Assembly: GCF_900106075.1 (NCBI RefSeq)
Contig: NZ_LT629794.1
Span: forward strand, 806,001 to 870,000
Origin: Polaribacter sp. Hel1_33_78
GTDB lineage: Bacteria > Bacteroidota > Bacteroidia > Flavobacteriales > Flavobacteriaceae
DNA length: 64,000 nt
Direction of reading: 5' to 3'
Position 1 is the stretch's first letter, and each line of letters opens with the position of its first letter. The translations under genes were made by a program, and so were the position numbers. The notes below the pieces were generated by a model that saw nothing but the letters and a program-made list of their open reading frames with translations, made no database searches and was not told the DNA's origin. Of this stretch, positions 16,725-25,678 are shown in pieces.

Positions 16725-17426
16725 ATGAGAAAAATTAAATTTGTAGCCTTCGCAGTTATGGCGTCTTTAGTGTTTTCATCCTGTTCATCAGATGAAATAT
16801 TATTGCCAGAGCAGCAAAATCAGAGTAAAGAATTGTTCAAGACATATCAATTAAAGAGAGATGCAGAGGGTGCATATTCAATTGATGTAAATACAGAAGA
16901 TAACGTCAGTATTGGTAAAGTTAAAAATAATAGTAATAATACTAATGAACTGCATTTAGCATTATCTTTTGATAAACTAGCACAGAAGAGCAATTATGGT
17001 TCTGATTTATGGTTTAATAATGAAAATTTTCAGATAGAATTTATTAGTGAAAATTATAACAAAAAGCCAAGTATTTCAATTTTTGATGATAATATTAAAT
17101 TTGTTCAAAAAGGTAAAAAAAATAAGAGTAAATTTCTAAAAGATTTTAGCATAGCAAAAAACGAGGATGGTTCTTATGATCTAGACTTTAAAGTAAAAAA
17201 GAAAGTATCTGTAGATTTTGTGTATGACAGTAAAAATAATATTTATGAAATTCATTTAGAGAAAGCAAAGAAATCAAAAACAAAAAAGAAGTACTCAAGA
17301 ACTTTTGATAAGGAAGAAGGTAGGTTATTACAGATTCATTTTGTAAATCATACAGGTGAATCTAAAGGAGGTTCAGGGGTTATCAGAAAGCCAATTATCA
17401 TTATTGATGATGGTGAAGACGGTTAG
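16725..17426 (+). CDS. Lipoprotein with two similar halves, between response regulator and kinase
   Basis: 233 residues. The signal peptide ends in the lipobox SLVFSSC with Cys20. Two related segments of about 70-80 residues follow: one begins YQLKRDAEGAYSIDV and the other FSIAKNEDGSYDLDFKV. Both continue with a V-x-V-x-F/G-x-V strand and then N-E/Y-x-E/L-H-L, which suggests a duplicated beta domain. The protein is Lys/Asn-rich. I do not recognise a family. Its position inside a two-component module suggests an envelope sensor or an output of the pathway. Its stop is 32 bases before the kinase TTG. Confidence 0.6.
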   Translation: MRKIKFVAFAVMASLVFSSCSSDEILLPEQQNQSKELFKTYQLKRDAEGAYSIDVNTEDNVSIGKVKNNSNNTNELHLALSFDKLAQKSNYGSDLWFNNENFQIEFISENYNKKPSISIFDDNIKFVQKGKKNKSKFLKDFSIAKNEDGSYDLDFKVKKKVSVDFVYDSKNNIYEIHLEKAKKSKTKKKYSRTFDKEEGRLLQIHFVNHTGESKGGSGVIRKPIIIIDDGEDG

Positions 17427-17458
17427 AATAAATTTAATAGATAATAATTAGAATTTCA

Positions 17459-19249
17459 TTGAGAAATAAGAAGTTAATTGTTCTACTAATTATATTTTTT
17501 AATTTATTTCAAATTAGAGCTTATAAGTATATAAAAAAAGAAACCTTGGATAACAAGGTTTCTTTTTTTGTTATACAAAATATAGACGTCGACAAATATT
17601 TTTTAGAAATTAAGCAACTGTATGAAGCTGAGAATTTTCCTAAGGCGCTCAGAAAAGGTTTAGATTTCCTTGGAAAGTATGCAAATACATCAAAAAAAAA
17701 TATTAGTTTTTATGAAGTAAATAATATAATAGGTGATATTTATCGAAAGAATAATAACCATGATAAATCTATTATTTATTATAAAAATTCTTTAAAGATA
17801 TTAATTGAAAATAATTTGCATCCTTTAGAATCAAAAAACACGAATTTTAATAAATCGAAGTTAATTAATGCTTATTTAAGAATTGGTGGTGGGTTTTTAA
17901 GAAAAAATCAGAAGGATTCAGCTAAGTATTATTACGAGAATGCAATGGATGTTGAGGCTTTAGACGAAAAATCCTTATCTTATCAAGCAAGTGTTTCAAC
18001 AAACCTATCAGGTTTGTATATGCAAGATTCTCTTTATGATTTAGCAAAGAATTTCGCAATTAAAGCAGTTGTCATTCATAAAAAAAGAAATAATAAAGTT
18101 TCTCAGGCAGCGGCGAAAGGTAATTTAGCAAGTATATTACTTGATCAAAATAATTATAAAGAAGCAAAGAGAACGTATAAAGAAGCCCTAGATTTAATTA
18201 AAAACGAAAAGAGTGATAGAGCTTTAAGGGTAAGACAAAGCTTATTTTATAACTTATCATATAATTTATATAAATTAAAAGATTATGAAGCTTATAATTA
18301 TCAGGAGCAATCCTATCTTTTAAAAGATAGTTTAAGAAGTAAAGAAGTTGCAAAAATATATGAGGAGCTTAGATTGAAATATGATTTTGATGCAAAAAAA
18401 GAGCTCTTAGAACAACAACAAGAAGTAATACTGTTGGAGGAAAGAGATAGGTTTAGGACCATTATTGTAATTGTTGGCTTAATTCTTATTGCGCTTATAG
18501 TTATTATTGGTTATTATAATATTCGTCAAAAGAATTTACAATTAAAACTTTCGAAAACAGAGTTATTACAGAATCAAAATTTAGATAAGCTTAAATCTGA
18601 ATTTCAAGCAAGAGCCTTAGATGCTACGCTGAATGGTAGGGAATCTGAAAGAAAAGAAATTGCAGAAACCCTGCACGATAATGTCAGTGCTTTGTTATCT
18701 TCTGCTAACTTACATTTACAAGCAACAAAAAAACAGTTTGCGGAGGGTGTACCCCTAGAAATTGATAAAACTCAAGAAATTATTGCGGAAGCTTCTCAAA
18801 AAATTAGAGACTTGTCACATACATTAGTTTCTTCAGTTTTATTAAAATTTGGATTAAATTTTGCGATTAGAGATATTGCAGAAAAATATTCGAATTCAGA
18901 ATTAAATATAGATACAGAAATAGAAGGTTTAAGAAGATATGATCAAAAATTTGAAATTAAAACCTACAATATTATTCAAGAGTTTGTGAATAATATTTTA
19001 AAACATAGTAAAGCAAAAAATGCAATAATTAAATTAAAAGAAGAAGAAGAAGATCATATTTTAATGCAGATTTTTGACGACGGCATTGGTTTTGATCAAA
19101 CACAAATAGCCTTAAAAGATGGTTTAGGAATCAATCAAATTGAGGCTAGGATACAAATAATGAAAGGGAAGCTTGAGATAAATTCTCAAAAAGGAAAAGG
19201 AACTCAAATTAAAGTAGAGTTACCGATTAAAAAAAAAACAAGTAACTAA
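17459..19249 (+). CDS. TPR-containing sensor histidine kinase (HisKA_3 type)
   Basis: 596 residues from a TTG. The N-terminal signal (KKLIVLLIIFFNLFQIRA) is followed by periplasmic TPR-like repeats (about 50-310), a membrane helix at about 335-355, a coiled-coil linker (360-395), the dimerisation helix ESERKEIAETLHDNVSALL with phospho-acceptor His near 406, and a HATPase domain with N box EFVNNILKHSKAKN, G1 FDDGIGFD near 540 and G2 GLGINQIEARI. It probably phosphorylates the response regulator at 16001. A perfect terminator hairpin lies within codons 25-37, which is unusual. The 3' end overlaps the convergent phosphodiesterase gene by 4 bases. Confidence 0.88.
   Translation: MRNKKLIVLLIIFFNLFQIRAYKYIKKETLDNKVSFFVIQNIDVDKYFLEIKQLYEAENFPKALRKGLDFLGKYANTSKKNISFYEVNNIIGDIYRKNNNHDKSIIYYKNSLKILIENNLHPLESKNTNFNKSKLINAYLRIGGGFLRKNQKDSAKYYYENAMDVEALDEKSLSYQASVSTNLSGLYMQDSLYDLAKNFAIKAVVIHKKRNNKVSQAAAKGNLASILLDQNNYKEAKRTYKEALDLIKNEKSDRALRVRQSLFYNLSYNLYKLKDYEAYNYQEQSYLLKDSLRSKEVAKIYEELRLKYDFDAKKELLEQQQEVILLEERDRFRTIIVIVGLILIALIVIIGYYNIRQKNLQLKLSKTELLQNQNLDKLKSEFQARALDATLNGRESERKEIAETLHDNVSALLSSANLHLQATKKQFAEGVPLEIDKTQEIIAEASQKIRDLSHTLVSSVLLKFGLNFAIRDIAEKYSNSELNIDTEIEGLRRYDQKFEIKTYNIIQEFVNNILKHSKAKNAIIKLKEEEEDHILMQIFDDGIGFDQTQIALKDGLGINQIEARIQIMKGKLEINSQKGKGTQIKVELPIKKKTSN
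17533..17569. terminator. Perfect terminator hairpin inside the histidine-kinase N-terminal codons
   Basis: 16-base perfect arms at 17533-17548 and 17554-17569 around the loop GATAA. The core is GAAACCTTG/CAAGGTTTC, flanked by 7 A and 7 T. It has every hallmark of a bidirectional intrinsic terminator, yet lies about 75 bases inside the kinase frame and 107 bases after the lipoprotein stop. Confidence 0.75.
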
Positions 19250-19743
19250 CCTCTTTTAGCCAGTTCAATAATCTCTAAATTTTTTATATCTCCTTTTTCT
19301 AATTGAAAACGAAGCATTGTTCTAATTTTATGGAAGCCATGGTTTCCGGCAGCACCTGGGTTTAAATGCAATAAATTCAGTTTTTTATCAAATTGTACTT
19401 TTAATATATGAGAATGTCCAGAGATGAAAATTTTTGGGGTGTTTTTAGTAATATCCTCCCTTATTCTTTGGTTGTATTTATTGGGATACCCTCCTATATG
19501 TGTCATCCAAACAGAAACATTTTCAATAGAAAACTTTTGATCTAAAGGAAATTCACTTCTCGCATCCGCTCCATCAATATTACCGTAAACTGCTTTTAAT
19601 GGTTTTAGTTTTTTTATGGTATCAGTAACGTTTAAGTCACCAATATCACCTGCATGCCAAACTTCATCGGCGTGTTTTACAAATTTTAAAATTTGGTCAT
19701 CAATATAACTATGAGTATCTGATAATAATAAGATTTTCTTCAT
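19246..19743 (-). CDS. YfcE/MJ0936-type metallophosphoesterase
   Basis: 165 residues with the full calcineurin-like metal set: LLSDTHS (Asp9, His11), HAGDIGDL (Asp33), GNID at 54-57, His82 in MTHIGG, and GHSH at 109-112. Such proteins hydrolyse phosphodiesters with Mn or Mg; physiological substrates are not known. It is convergent with and overlaps the histidine kinase by 4 bases, and is divergent from truA. Confidence 0.88.
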   Translation of the reverse strand: MKKILLLSDTHSYIDDQILKFVKHADEVWHAGDIGDLNVTDTIKKLKPLKAVYGNIDGADARSEFPLDQKFSIENVSVWMTHIGGYPNKYNQRIREDITKNTPKIFISGHSHILKVQFDKKLNLLHLNPGAAGNHGFHKIRTMLRFQLEKGDIKNLEIIELAKRG

Positions 19744-19812
19744 GTTAAAAAAAGTAAGAAAAGTTTAACGTCTCTAAAGATTCAAATGTAATGATAACAA
19801 AATAAATTCCGT

Positions 19813-19820
19813 AATTTTGA
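19813..19820 (+). promoter_or_regulatory. -7 element for truA
   Basis: TAATTTTG matches TAnnTTTG and lies about 22 bases before the TTG start of truA. Confidence 0.45.
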
Positions 19821-19842
19821 AGACTTCAAAAAATAATTATTC

Positions 19843-20568
19843 TTGAGATATTTTATAGAACTTTCTTATAATGGAAAAACATATCATGGCTGGCAGATTC
19901 AGCCAGATGTTAGTTCGGTGCAAGAAAAATTAAATAATGCATTAAGTACAATTTTTCAACAAAAAATTCAAGTTGTTGGAGCAGGTAGAACAGATACAGG
20001 AGTGCATGCTGAGCAAATGTTTGCACATTTTGATTTTGACAAGGATTTAAAAGGGGATGTTGTTTTTAAATTGAATTCAATTTTACCCAATGATATTTCT
20101 GTTTGTAATGTGTTTTTGGTGGAAGATGAAAAGCATGCGAGATTTGATGCAACTTCAAGAAGTTATGAGTATAGAATTTGCTTGGGTAGAAATCCTTTTT
20201 TATTGGATTTTTCATGGCAAATTCATTCACAAATGCCAGATGTAAATTCCATGAACCAAGCTGCAAAATTACTTTTAGAATATACAGATTTTCAAACTTT
20301 TTCTAAAGTAAAGACAGATGTTTATACTTTTAATTGTAATGTTACAGAAGCCTTTTGGGTTTTAAATGGTAGCGAATTAACATTTCATATTTCAGCAAAT
20401 AGATTTCTTCGAAATATGGTCAGAGCTATTGTGGGTACTTTAATTGATGTAGGCTTAGGTAAAATTTCTAAGGAGGATTTTAGAGGTATTATAGAAAGCA
20501 AAAATAGAGGTAATGCTGGATTGTCAGTTCCTGCAAAAGGCTTATTTTTAACAAAAATAAAATACTAA
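19843..20568 (+). CDS. truA: tRNA pseudouridine(38-40) synthase TruA
   Basis: 241 residues from a TTG; MRYFIELSYNGKTYHGWQIQ is the canonical TruA N-terminus, so the non-ATG start is well supported. The catalytic Asp51 lies in VGAGRTDTGVHAEQMF. The C-terminal FHISANRFLRNMVRAIVGTL is also a family mark. It converts U38-U40 of the tRNA anticodon stem to pseudouridine. The stop is 3 bases before the TTG of the ABC exporter gene, so the two are co-transcribed. Confidence 0.95.
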   Translation: MRYFIELSYNGKTYHGWQIQPDVSSVQEKLNNALSTIFQQKIQVVGAGRTDTGVHAEQMFAHFDFDKDLKGDVVFKLNSILPNDISVCNVFLVEDEKHARFDATSRSYEYRICLGRNPFLLDFSWQIHSQMPDVNSMNQAAKLLLEYTDFQTFSKVKTDVYTFNCNVTEAFWVLNGSELTFHISANRFLRNMVRAIVGTLIDVGLGKISKEDFRGIIESKNRGNAGLSVPAKGLFLTKIKY

Positions 20569-20571
20569 ATT

Positions 20572-22338
20572 TTGGCAGAAAAATCAGGAAATGCTTTTGA
20601 TATGCAAATTTTCTCAAGACTCATGTCTTTTGCAAAACGCTATCGTTTGTATTTTTTTATAGCCGCCTCTTCCACTATATTTTTAGCATTATTTTCTGTT
20701 TTATCTCCTTATATTTTAATAAACACAGTAGATGATTATATCTTATCTAAAGATAAAGTAGGCTTATTAAATTATACGCTATTAATGTTGGGTATTTTGT
20801 TAGTGGAAGTTCTACTTCAATTTACTTTCATCTACTTTGCAAATTGGGTAGGACAGCACATTATTCGAGATATTAGGGCAAAAATATTTAGACATATTTT
20901 GCAATTTAAAATGTCTTACTTTGATAATAATTCTGTAGGAAAACTAGTCACTAGAGTGGTTTCTGATATAGAGACAATTGCAGCTTTTTTTAGTAATGGA
21001 GTGTTTACAATTTTAAGTGACATTCTTAAAATGTTTGCCGTAACTGTTGTGATGCTTGTTTTAAATTGGGAGTTAGCTTTAATCACTTTATTTATTTTAC
21101 CCATTTTAGTGTACGCAACAAAATTGTTTCAGGTAGCTATAAAAGCTACTTTTCAAGAAGTAAGAAATCAGGTAGCAAATTTAAATGGATTTGTGCAAGA
21201 AAGGGTTACAGGCATGAAAATAGTGCAGCTCTTTAATAGAGAAGATATCGAATATCAAAATTTTAAAGAAATAAATGAGAAGCACAAAAAAGCACATGTA
21301 AAAACAATTTGGTATTACTCTGTTTTTTTCCCTATTGCAGAAATTTTATCATCTATAGGTATAGGATTAATTGTTTGGTTTGGAGGTGGACAAGCCGTTC
21401 AAGATTCAGGAATTTCTGTTGGAGTAATTATGGGTTTCATACAATATGCACAAATGTTGTTTAGACCTTTGCGTCAAATTGCAGATAAATTTAATCAACT
21501 GCAAATGGGAATTGTTGCTGGTGAACGTGTTTTTAAAGTAATAGATACACATAGCAGTATTGCTAAAAGTGGCACTTTAAAGGCGAATAATCTAAAAGGA
21601 AATATCAGTTTTAAAGATGTTCGATTTAGTTATGTTCAAGATGAAGAAGTTTTAAAAGGAATTTCTTTGGATGTTAAAAGAGGGCAAACTGTAGCTCTCG
21701 TTGGAGCAACTGGTGCAGGGAAATCTACCATCATCAATTTAATAAATCGTTTCTATGAGATCAATAGCGGAACTATTTACGTTGATGGCATCTCTATTGA
21801 CGAGTATACCCTAGAAAGTTTAAGAAGTCAAGTTGCAATAGTATTGCAAGATGTGTTTTTGTTTTCTGATTCTATCTTGAATAACATTACTTTAAAAAAT
21901 GAGAAAATTACTCTAGATCAAGTGAAGAAGGCGGCTAAACAAATAGGAATTCACGATTTTATATTGACACTCCCTGGAGGTTACAATTATAATGTAAAAG
22001 AAAGAGGAGCAATGCTTTCTTCGGGTCAAAGACAATTAATTGCTTTTTTGCGCGCCTATGTAAGCAAACCTAGTATTTTAATTTTAGATGAAGCAACATC
22101 TTCTGTAGACTCGCATGCAGAGCAAATGATACAGTATGCTACAGAAACTATTACAAAAGACCGAACTTCTATTGTAATTGCACACAGATTAGCAACTATA
22201 AAACAAGCTGATAAAATTATTGTGATGGATAAAGGTTTGATTGTCGAAGAAGGGTCTCACCTAGAATTATTAGAAAAAGAAAATGGTTATTATAAAAATT
22301 TATATGATAAGCAATTTAGTTTGGACCAAGCTTCTTAA
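20572..22338 (+). CDS. MsbA-like ABC exporter (fused permease and ATPase)
   Basis: 588 residues from a TTG. Six membrane helices fill residues 25-310. The nucleotide-binding domain carries Walker A GATGAGKST near 378-387, the signature LSSGQRQL near 481-488 and Walker B ILILDEATSSVD near 501-512, followed by the H-loop IVIAHRL. It is a half-transporter that works as a homodimer. Lipid A-core or another lipid is a possible substrate, but drug and peptide exporters share this architecture. Co-transcribed with truA; convergent with cdaA. Confidence 0.9.
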   Translation: MAEKSGNAFDMQIFSRLMSFAKRYRLYFFIAASSTIFLALFSVLSPYILINTVDDYILSKDKVGLLNYTLLMLGILLVEVLLQFTFIYFANWVGQHIIRDIRAKIFRHILQFKMSYFDNNSVGKLVTRVVSDIETIAAFFSNGVFTILSDILKMFAVTVVMLVLNWELALITLFILPILVYATKLFQVAIKATFQEVRNQVANLNGFVQERVTGMKIVQLFNREDIEYQNFKEINEKHKKAHVKTIWYYSVFFPIAEILSSIGIGLIVWFGGGQAVQDSGISVGVIMGFIQYAQMLFRPLRQIADKFNQLQMGIVAGERVFKVIDTHSSIAKSGTLKANNLKGNISFKDVRFSYVQDEEVLKGISLDVKRGQTVALVGATGAGKSTIINLINRFYEINSGTIYVDGISIDEYTLESLRSQVAIVLQDVFLFSDSILNNITLKNEKITLDQVKKAAKQIGIHDFILTLPGGYNYNVKERGAMLSSGQRQLIAFLRAYVSKPSILILDEATSSVDSHAEQMIQYATETITKDRTSIVIAHRLATIKQADKIIVMDKGLIVEEGSHLELLEKENGYYKNLYDKQFSLDQAS

Positions 22339-22373
22339 TGTGTTTTTAGTAAATGAACTAAGATTATCCGTTT

Positions 22374-23150
22374 TTAGTTTAAATCTTTATTAAGCTTCTC
22401 GTGGAGTTCTTCACGGGTTGAATATAGTACAAACTCACCATCTTTTATGTAAGAAATTTCACCAGTTTCCTCAGAAACTAATAAACAAACTGCATCTGTT
22501 TTTTCGCTTACTCCAATAGCTGATCGGTGTCTCAAACCAAATCTAGTAGGTATTTTTGTACTATCAGAAATTGGTAAAACGACTCTCGTAGCAACAATAT
22601 AATTATCTCTAATAATTGTTGCTCCATCGTGCAAAGGACTATTTTTAAAAAAAATGCTCTCTAAAATTACTTCGTTTACAAGCGCATTCATAGGATCTCC
22701 ATTGTTTATTAAAAAATCTAAACTATTCGTTTTTTCAATAACGATTAAAGCTCCAGTTTTAGTTTTAGACATGTTGTAACATGCTTTTAAAATCTTATCT
22801 ACTTCAATTTCTGAACTAATTTCTGATTGTAAAAACTTCAGCTGATTTAAAAAACTTTTCTTACTTGAAAAGTTAGTGGTACCAATCATTAGTAGAAATT
22901 TTCTAATTTCTTGCTGAAAGACAATAATTAGAGCAATAACTCCTCCAGAAAGTAAATAACCTAAAATTCCACTCAACATTTCCATGCTTAAAGCTTGCGT
23001 AATTTTCCAAATTAAGAATATAAAAGCAATTCCTATAAAAATATTTATGGCTACTGTACCTTTTAATAATTTATAAATATAGAAGAGTAATATTGCTACT
23101 AGCAAAATATCTAGCACATCTAAAATAGAAAAAGGGATAAAATCTAACAT
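22374..23150 (-). CDS. cdaA: Diadenylate cyclase CdaA (DacA)
   Basis: 258 residues. Three N-terminal membrane helices (about 8-25, 30-50 and 58-80) precede the DisA-N cyclase domain with the two active-site motifs SPLHDGATII (near 168-177) and GLRHRSAIGVSE (near 203-214). It condenses two ATP into the second messenger c-di-AMP, which controls potassium and osmotic balance. No YbbR/CdaR regulator gene follows it here. Upstream, after a 350-base gap, lies folP on the same strand, a pairing I recall as common in Bacteroidota. Confidence 0.93.
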   Translation of the reverse strand: MLDFIPFSILDVLDILLVAILLFYIYKLLKGTVAINIFIGIAFIFLIWKITQALSMEMLSGILGYLLSGGVIALIIVFQQEIRKFLLMIGTTNFSSKKSFLNQLKFLQSEISSEIEVDKILKACYNMSKTKTGALIVIEKTNSLDFLINNGDPMNALVNEVILESIFFKNSPLHDGATIIRDNYIVATRVVLPISDSTKIPTRFGLRHRSAIGVSEKTDAVCLLVSEETGEISYIKDGEFVLYSTREELHEKLNKDLN

Positions 23151-23500
23151 GAAGAGAATAGACTGTTTCAGGTAAAAGTACTAATAAATTTTGTGAGTAC
23201 AATATCCCTTTTTTATTTCGATGTCGGAAATCAAAATAAGATCATTTTTTACAAATGAATTTAATCTTTACTTCTTTCAATTCGTCTTTTTTTTTGATTT
23301 TTTAAAATCAATTGAAAATAGGACATCGTTTTAGTAAAAAAATTTATCTGCAATTTATTACTTAGGATACTACTAATTAGTATTTAAGTCTTCTTGCAAA
23401 AGAATATAGGTTTCTTAATTTGCAATACTGTTTAATTTTATAAATTAAACAAAAATTATTACTTGCTCCTTTTTGAGATTAAGGCTATAATAATAGGTAT
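23151..23500. other. 350-base AT-rich spacer between folP and cdaA
   Basis: No convincing ORF, tRNA or strong hairpin is visible. It is very AT-rich with several homopolymer runs. It is long for two same-strand genes, so cdaA may have its own promoter here, but I see no perfect minus-strand TAnnTTTG. Confidence 0.4.
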
Positions 23501-24325
23501 CTATGAAGAAAGGTGATGCACAATTTTAACGGCTTCCATTGCTTCTTTTACATCGTGAACTCGTAAGATATTTGCACCATTTAAAAGGGCAATAGTATTT
23601 GCAGAAGTAGTTGCGTTTAAAGCTTCTTTTGCAGAAATATTTAACGTTTTGTACAACATGGATTTACGCGAAATTCCTGCTAAAATAGGTGCGTTTAAAC
23701 TTTTAAAAAGCGATAAGTTTTTTAAAATTTCATAATTATGACTGATAGTTTTTCCAAAACCAAAACCAACATCAATAATAATATCATTGATTTCTAATTG
23801 GTGTAACTTGAAGATTTGTTCTGCAAAAAAGGAAATAATTTCTTGAATAACATCTTTATAAACAGGATTTAGTTGCATATTTTGGGGAGTACCTAACATA
23901 TGCATTAAGATATATGGTACTCGCAAATTAGCAACAGTTTTAAACATGTTATCATCCATTTTTCCACCAGAAATATCATTTATAATAGCTGCACCAGCAT
24001 CAATGGTTTCTCTCGCAATTGCACTTCTAAAAGTATCTACAGAAATAATTATTTCAGGAAATTTTTTTATCAGTAATTCTATAACAGGAACAATTCTTTG
24101 CAGTTCTTGCTTTTCAGAAATATGCTTTGCCCCTGGTCTGGAAGAATATGCACCAACATCAATAAATGTAGCCCCTTCGAAAAGCATTTTTTCAACTTGT
24201 CCAAGAATTTCAGATTCATTTTTATATTTTCCTCCATCAAAAAAAGAATCAGGAGTAATATTTAAAATACCCATTACTTTTGGTGAGGACAGATCTACTA
24301 AAGTTCCCTTGCAATTTATAGTCAT
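23501..24325 (-). CDS. folP: Dihydropteroate synthase
   Basis: 274 residues. Family motifs are MGILNITPDSFFDGGKY at 18-34, FIDVGAYSSRPGA near 55-67, INDISGG near 115-121, and a C-terminal ILRVHDVKEA. It condenses p-aminobenzoate with dihydropterin pyrophosphate in folate synthesis and is the sulfonamide target. It starts one base away from the LOG-family gene stop, so the two are probably one transcript. Confidence 0.95.
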   Translation of the reverse strand: MTINCKGTLVDLSSPKVMGILNITPDSFFDGGKYKNESEILGQVEKMLFEGATFIDVGAYSSRPGAKHISEKQELQRIVPVIELLIKKFPEIIISVDTFRSAIARETIDAGAAIINDISGGKMDDNMFKTVANLRVPYILMHMLGTPQNMQLNPVYKDVIQEIISFFAEQIFKLHQLEINDIIIDVGFGFGKTISHNYEILKNLSLFKSLNAPILAGISRKSMLYKTLNISAKEALNATTSANTIALLNGANILRVHDVKEAMEAVKIVHHLSS

Positions 24326-24326
24326 T

Positions 24327-24908
24327 TTAGCGTACCACTTTATTAATTACGTTCCCTATTTCTAATGCTTTGTAATTGTTTATTTTTTGCATTAACTCTT
24401 CTACAGAAGTTCCAATTAATAGCATGTCTCTATTAGTTTGTTTTAAATATCCTTCTTCCACCATTTTATCTAACTGCAATAGTACGCCATCAAAGAAGCC
24501 GTTTATATTTAAAAGGCCAACAGGTTTTTGTTCAATATGTAATTGATTCAAAGTGAGTGCTTCAAAAAGCTCATCTAACGTTCCAAAACCTCCAGGAAGG
24601 GTTATATAACCGTTAATTAATTTACTCATAATTACTTTGCGCTCACTCATTTTTTTGCAAACAATCATTTCTTCTACCCCAGCATGAACAACTTCTTTTT
24701 TTTCTAACAACTTTGGAATGACCCCAATAACCTCACCATTATGATCTAAAATTGTGTCAGCCAGAATTCCCATCATTCCTATTTTTCCGCCCCCATAAAC
24801 CAAACCAATTTTGTTTTTAGCAAAATAATTTCCTAATTCTATAGCAGCTTCTTTGTAAACAGGATTAAAGCCTAAGCTCGAACCACAAAAAACAACAATT
24901 CTTTTCAT
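24327..24908 (-). CDS. LOG-family nucleoside 5'-monophosphate phosphoribohydrolase (TIGR00730)
   Basis: 193 residues. A Rossmann-type N-terminus (VVFCGSS; VYGGGKIGMMG at 38-48) and the LOG motif PGGFGTLDE at 105-113, preceded by SERK at 88-91. Members cleave the N-glycosidic bond of AMP or cytokinin riboside monophosphates. In bacteria they are also called lysine decarboxylase-like, which is a misnomer. It lies upstream of folP on the same strand and is divergent from the DUF1599 gene. Confidence 0.88.
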   Translation of the reverse strand: MKRIVVFCGSSLGFNPVYKEAAIELGNYFAKNKIGLVYGGGKIGMMGILADTILDHNGEVIGVIPKLLEKKEVVHAGVEEMIVCKKMSERKVIMSKLINGYITLPGGFGTLDELFEALTLNQLHIEQKPVGLLNINGFFDGVLLQLDKMVEEGYLKQTNRDMLLIGTSVEELMQKINNYKALEIGNVINKVVR

Positions 24909-24961
24909 TTTATAGTTGATAAATTCATGGTAAAAATAAATGAAATGCTTTTAAGATTTAC

Positions 24962-24969
24962 TACATTTG
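24962..24969 (+). promoter_or_regulatory. -7 element for the DUF1599 gene
   Basis: TACATTTG overlaps an in-frame TTG at 24967, which therefore should not be the start. The ATG at 24991 follows 21 bases later. Confidence 0.5.
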
Positions 24970-24990
24970 GGAAAATACTTTTTTACAAAA

Positions 24991-25524
24991 ATGCAAGATA
25001 CCTCAAAACAATACGATGCCGTTATAGACCAATGTAGAAGTTTATTTATAAAAAAAATGTCTGATTATGGCTCTGCTTGGAGAGTTTTACGATTACCATC
25101 TTTAACAGATCAGATATTTATAAAGGCACAAAGAATTCGTCAGCTGCAAGAAAATGAGGTTAGAAAAGTGGATGAAGGTGAAAAATCTGAATTTATTGGA
25201 ATCATTAATTATTCCATAATGGCACTAATTCAGTTGGAAAATGGTGTTGTTGAAACCCCTGATTTAAGCACGGAAGATGCTACTGTTTTGTATGATAAAC
25301 ATAGTGAAATTACCAAAAATTTAATGATGGATAAAAATCATGATTATGGTGAAGCTTGGAGAGATATGCGTGTTTCTAGTTTAACAGATTTGATATTACA
25401 GAAATTACTACGGGTAAAACAAATTGAGGATAATAAAGGTAAAACAATTGTTTCTGAAGGAATTGACGCAAATTATCAAGACATGATTAATTATGCTATT
25501 TTTGCAATGATTCATTTAGGATAA
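24991..25524 (+). CDS. DUF1599 protein with two tandem repeats
   Basis: 177 residues from ATG 24991. Two copies of the DUF1599 unit are visible: YDAVIDQCRSLFIKKMSDYG followed by SAWRVLRLPSLTDQIFIKAQRIRQLQ, and YDKHSEITKNLMMDKNHDYG followed by EAWRDMRVSSLTDLILQKLLRVKQIE. Each keeps DYG-x-AWR and SLTD-x-I. The fold suggests a MazG-like or other all-helical enzyme, but function is unknown. From memory it precedes the DoxX-like gene in many Bacteroidota. Confidence 0.8.
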   Translation: MQDTSKQYDAVIDQCRSLFIKKMSDYGSAWRVLRLPSLTDQIFIKAQRIRQLQENEVRKVDEGEKSEFIGIINYSIMALIQLENGVVETPDLSTEDATVLYDKHSEITKNLMMDKNHDYGEAWRDMRVSSLTDLILQKLLRVKQIEDNKGKTIVSEGIDANYQDMINYAIFAMIHLG

Positions 25525-25678
25525 TCAATAATGCATAAGTGGTATTATTTTTTTTAGTCATAATGTTTTAGTTTATTTAATAGTTAGAGGAGATTATATT
25601 TTAGTAGTAAAAAACAGTAATGACGTTTGTAGGAGTTCTTTTCCTAGACATTTTAATAATATTAATAAATAAAAATAG

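Noticed and set aside
23946-24365. A 139-codon plus-strand frame across folP and the LOG gene
   Set aside because: It is antisense to two clearly identified genes and its peptide is Ser/Ile-rich nonsense typical of antisense frames.
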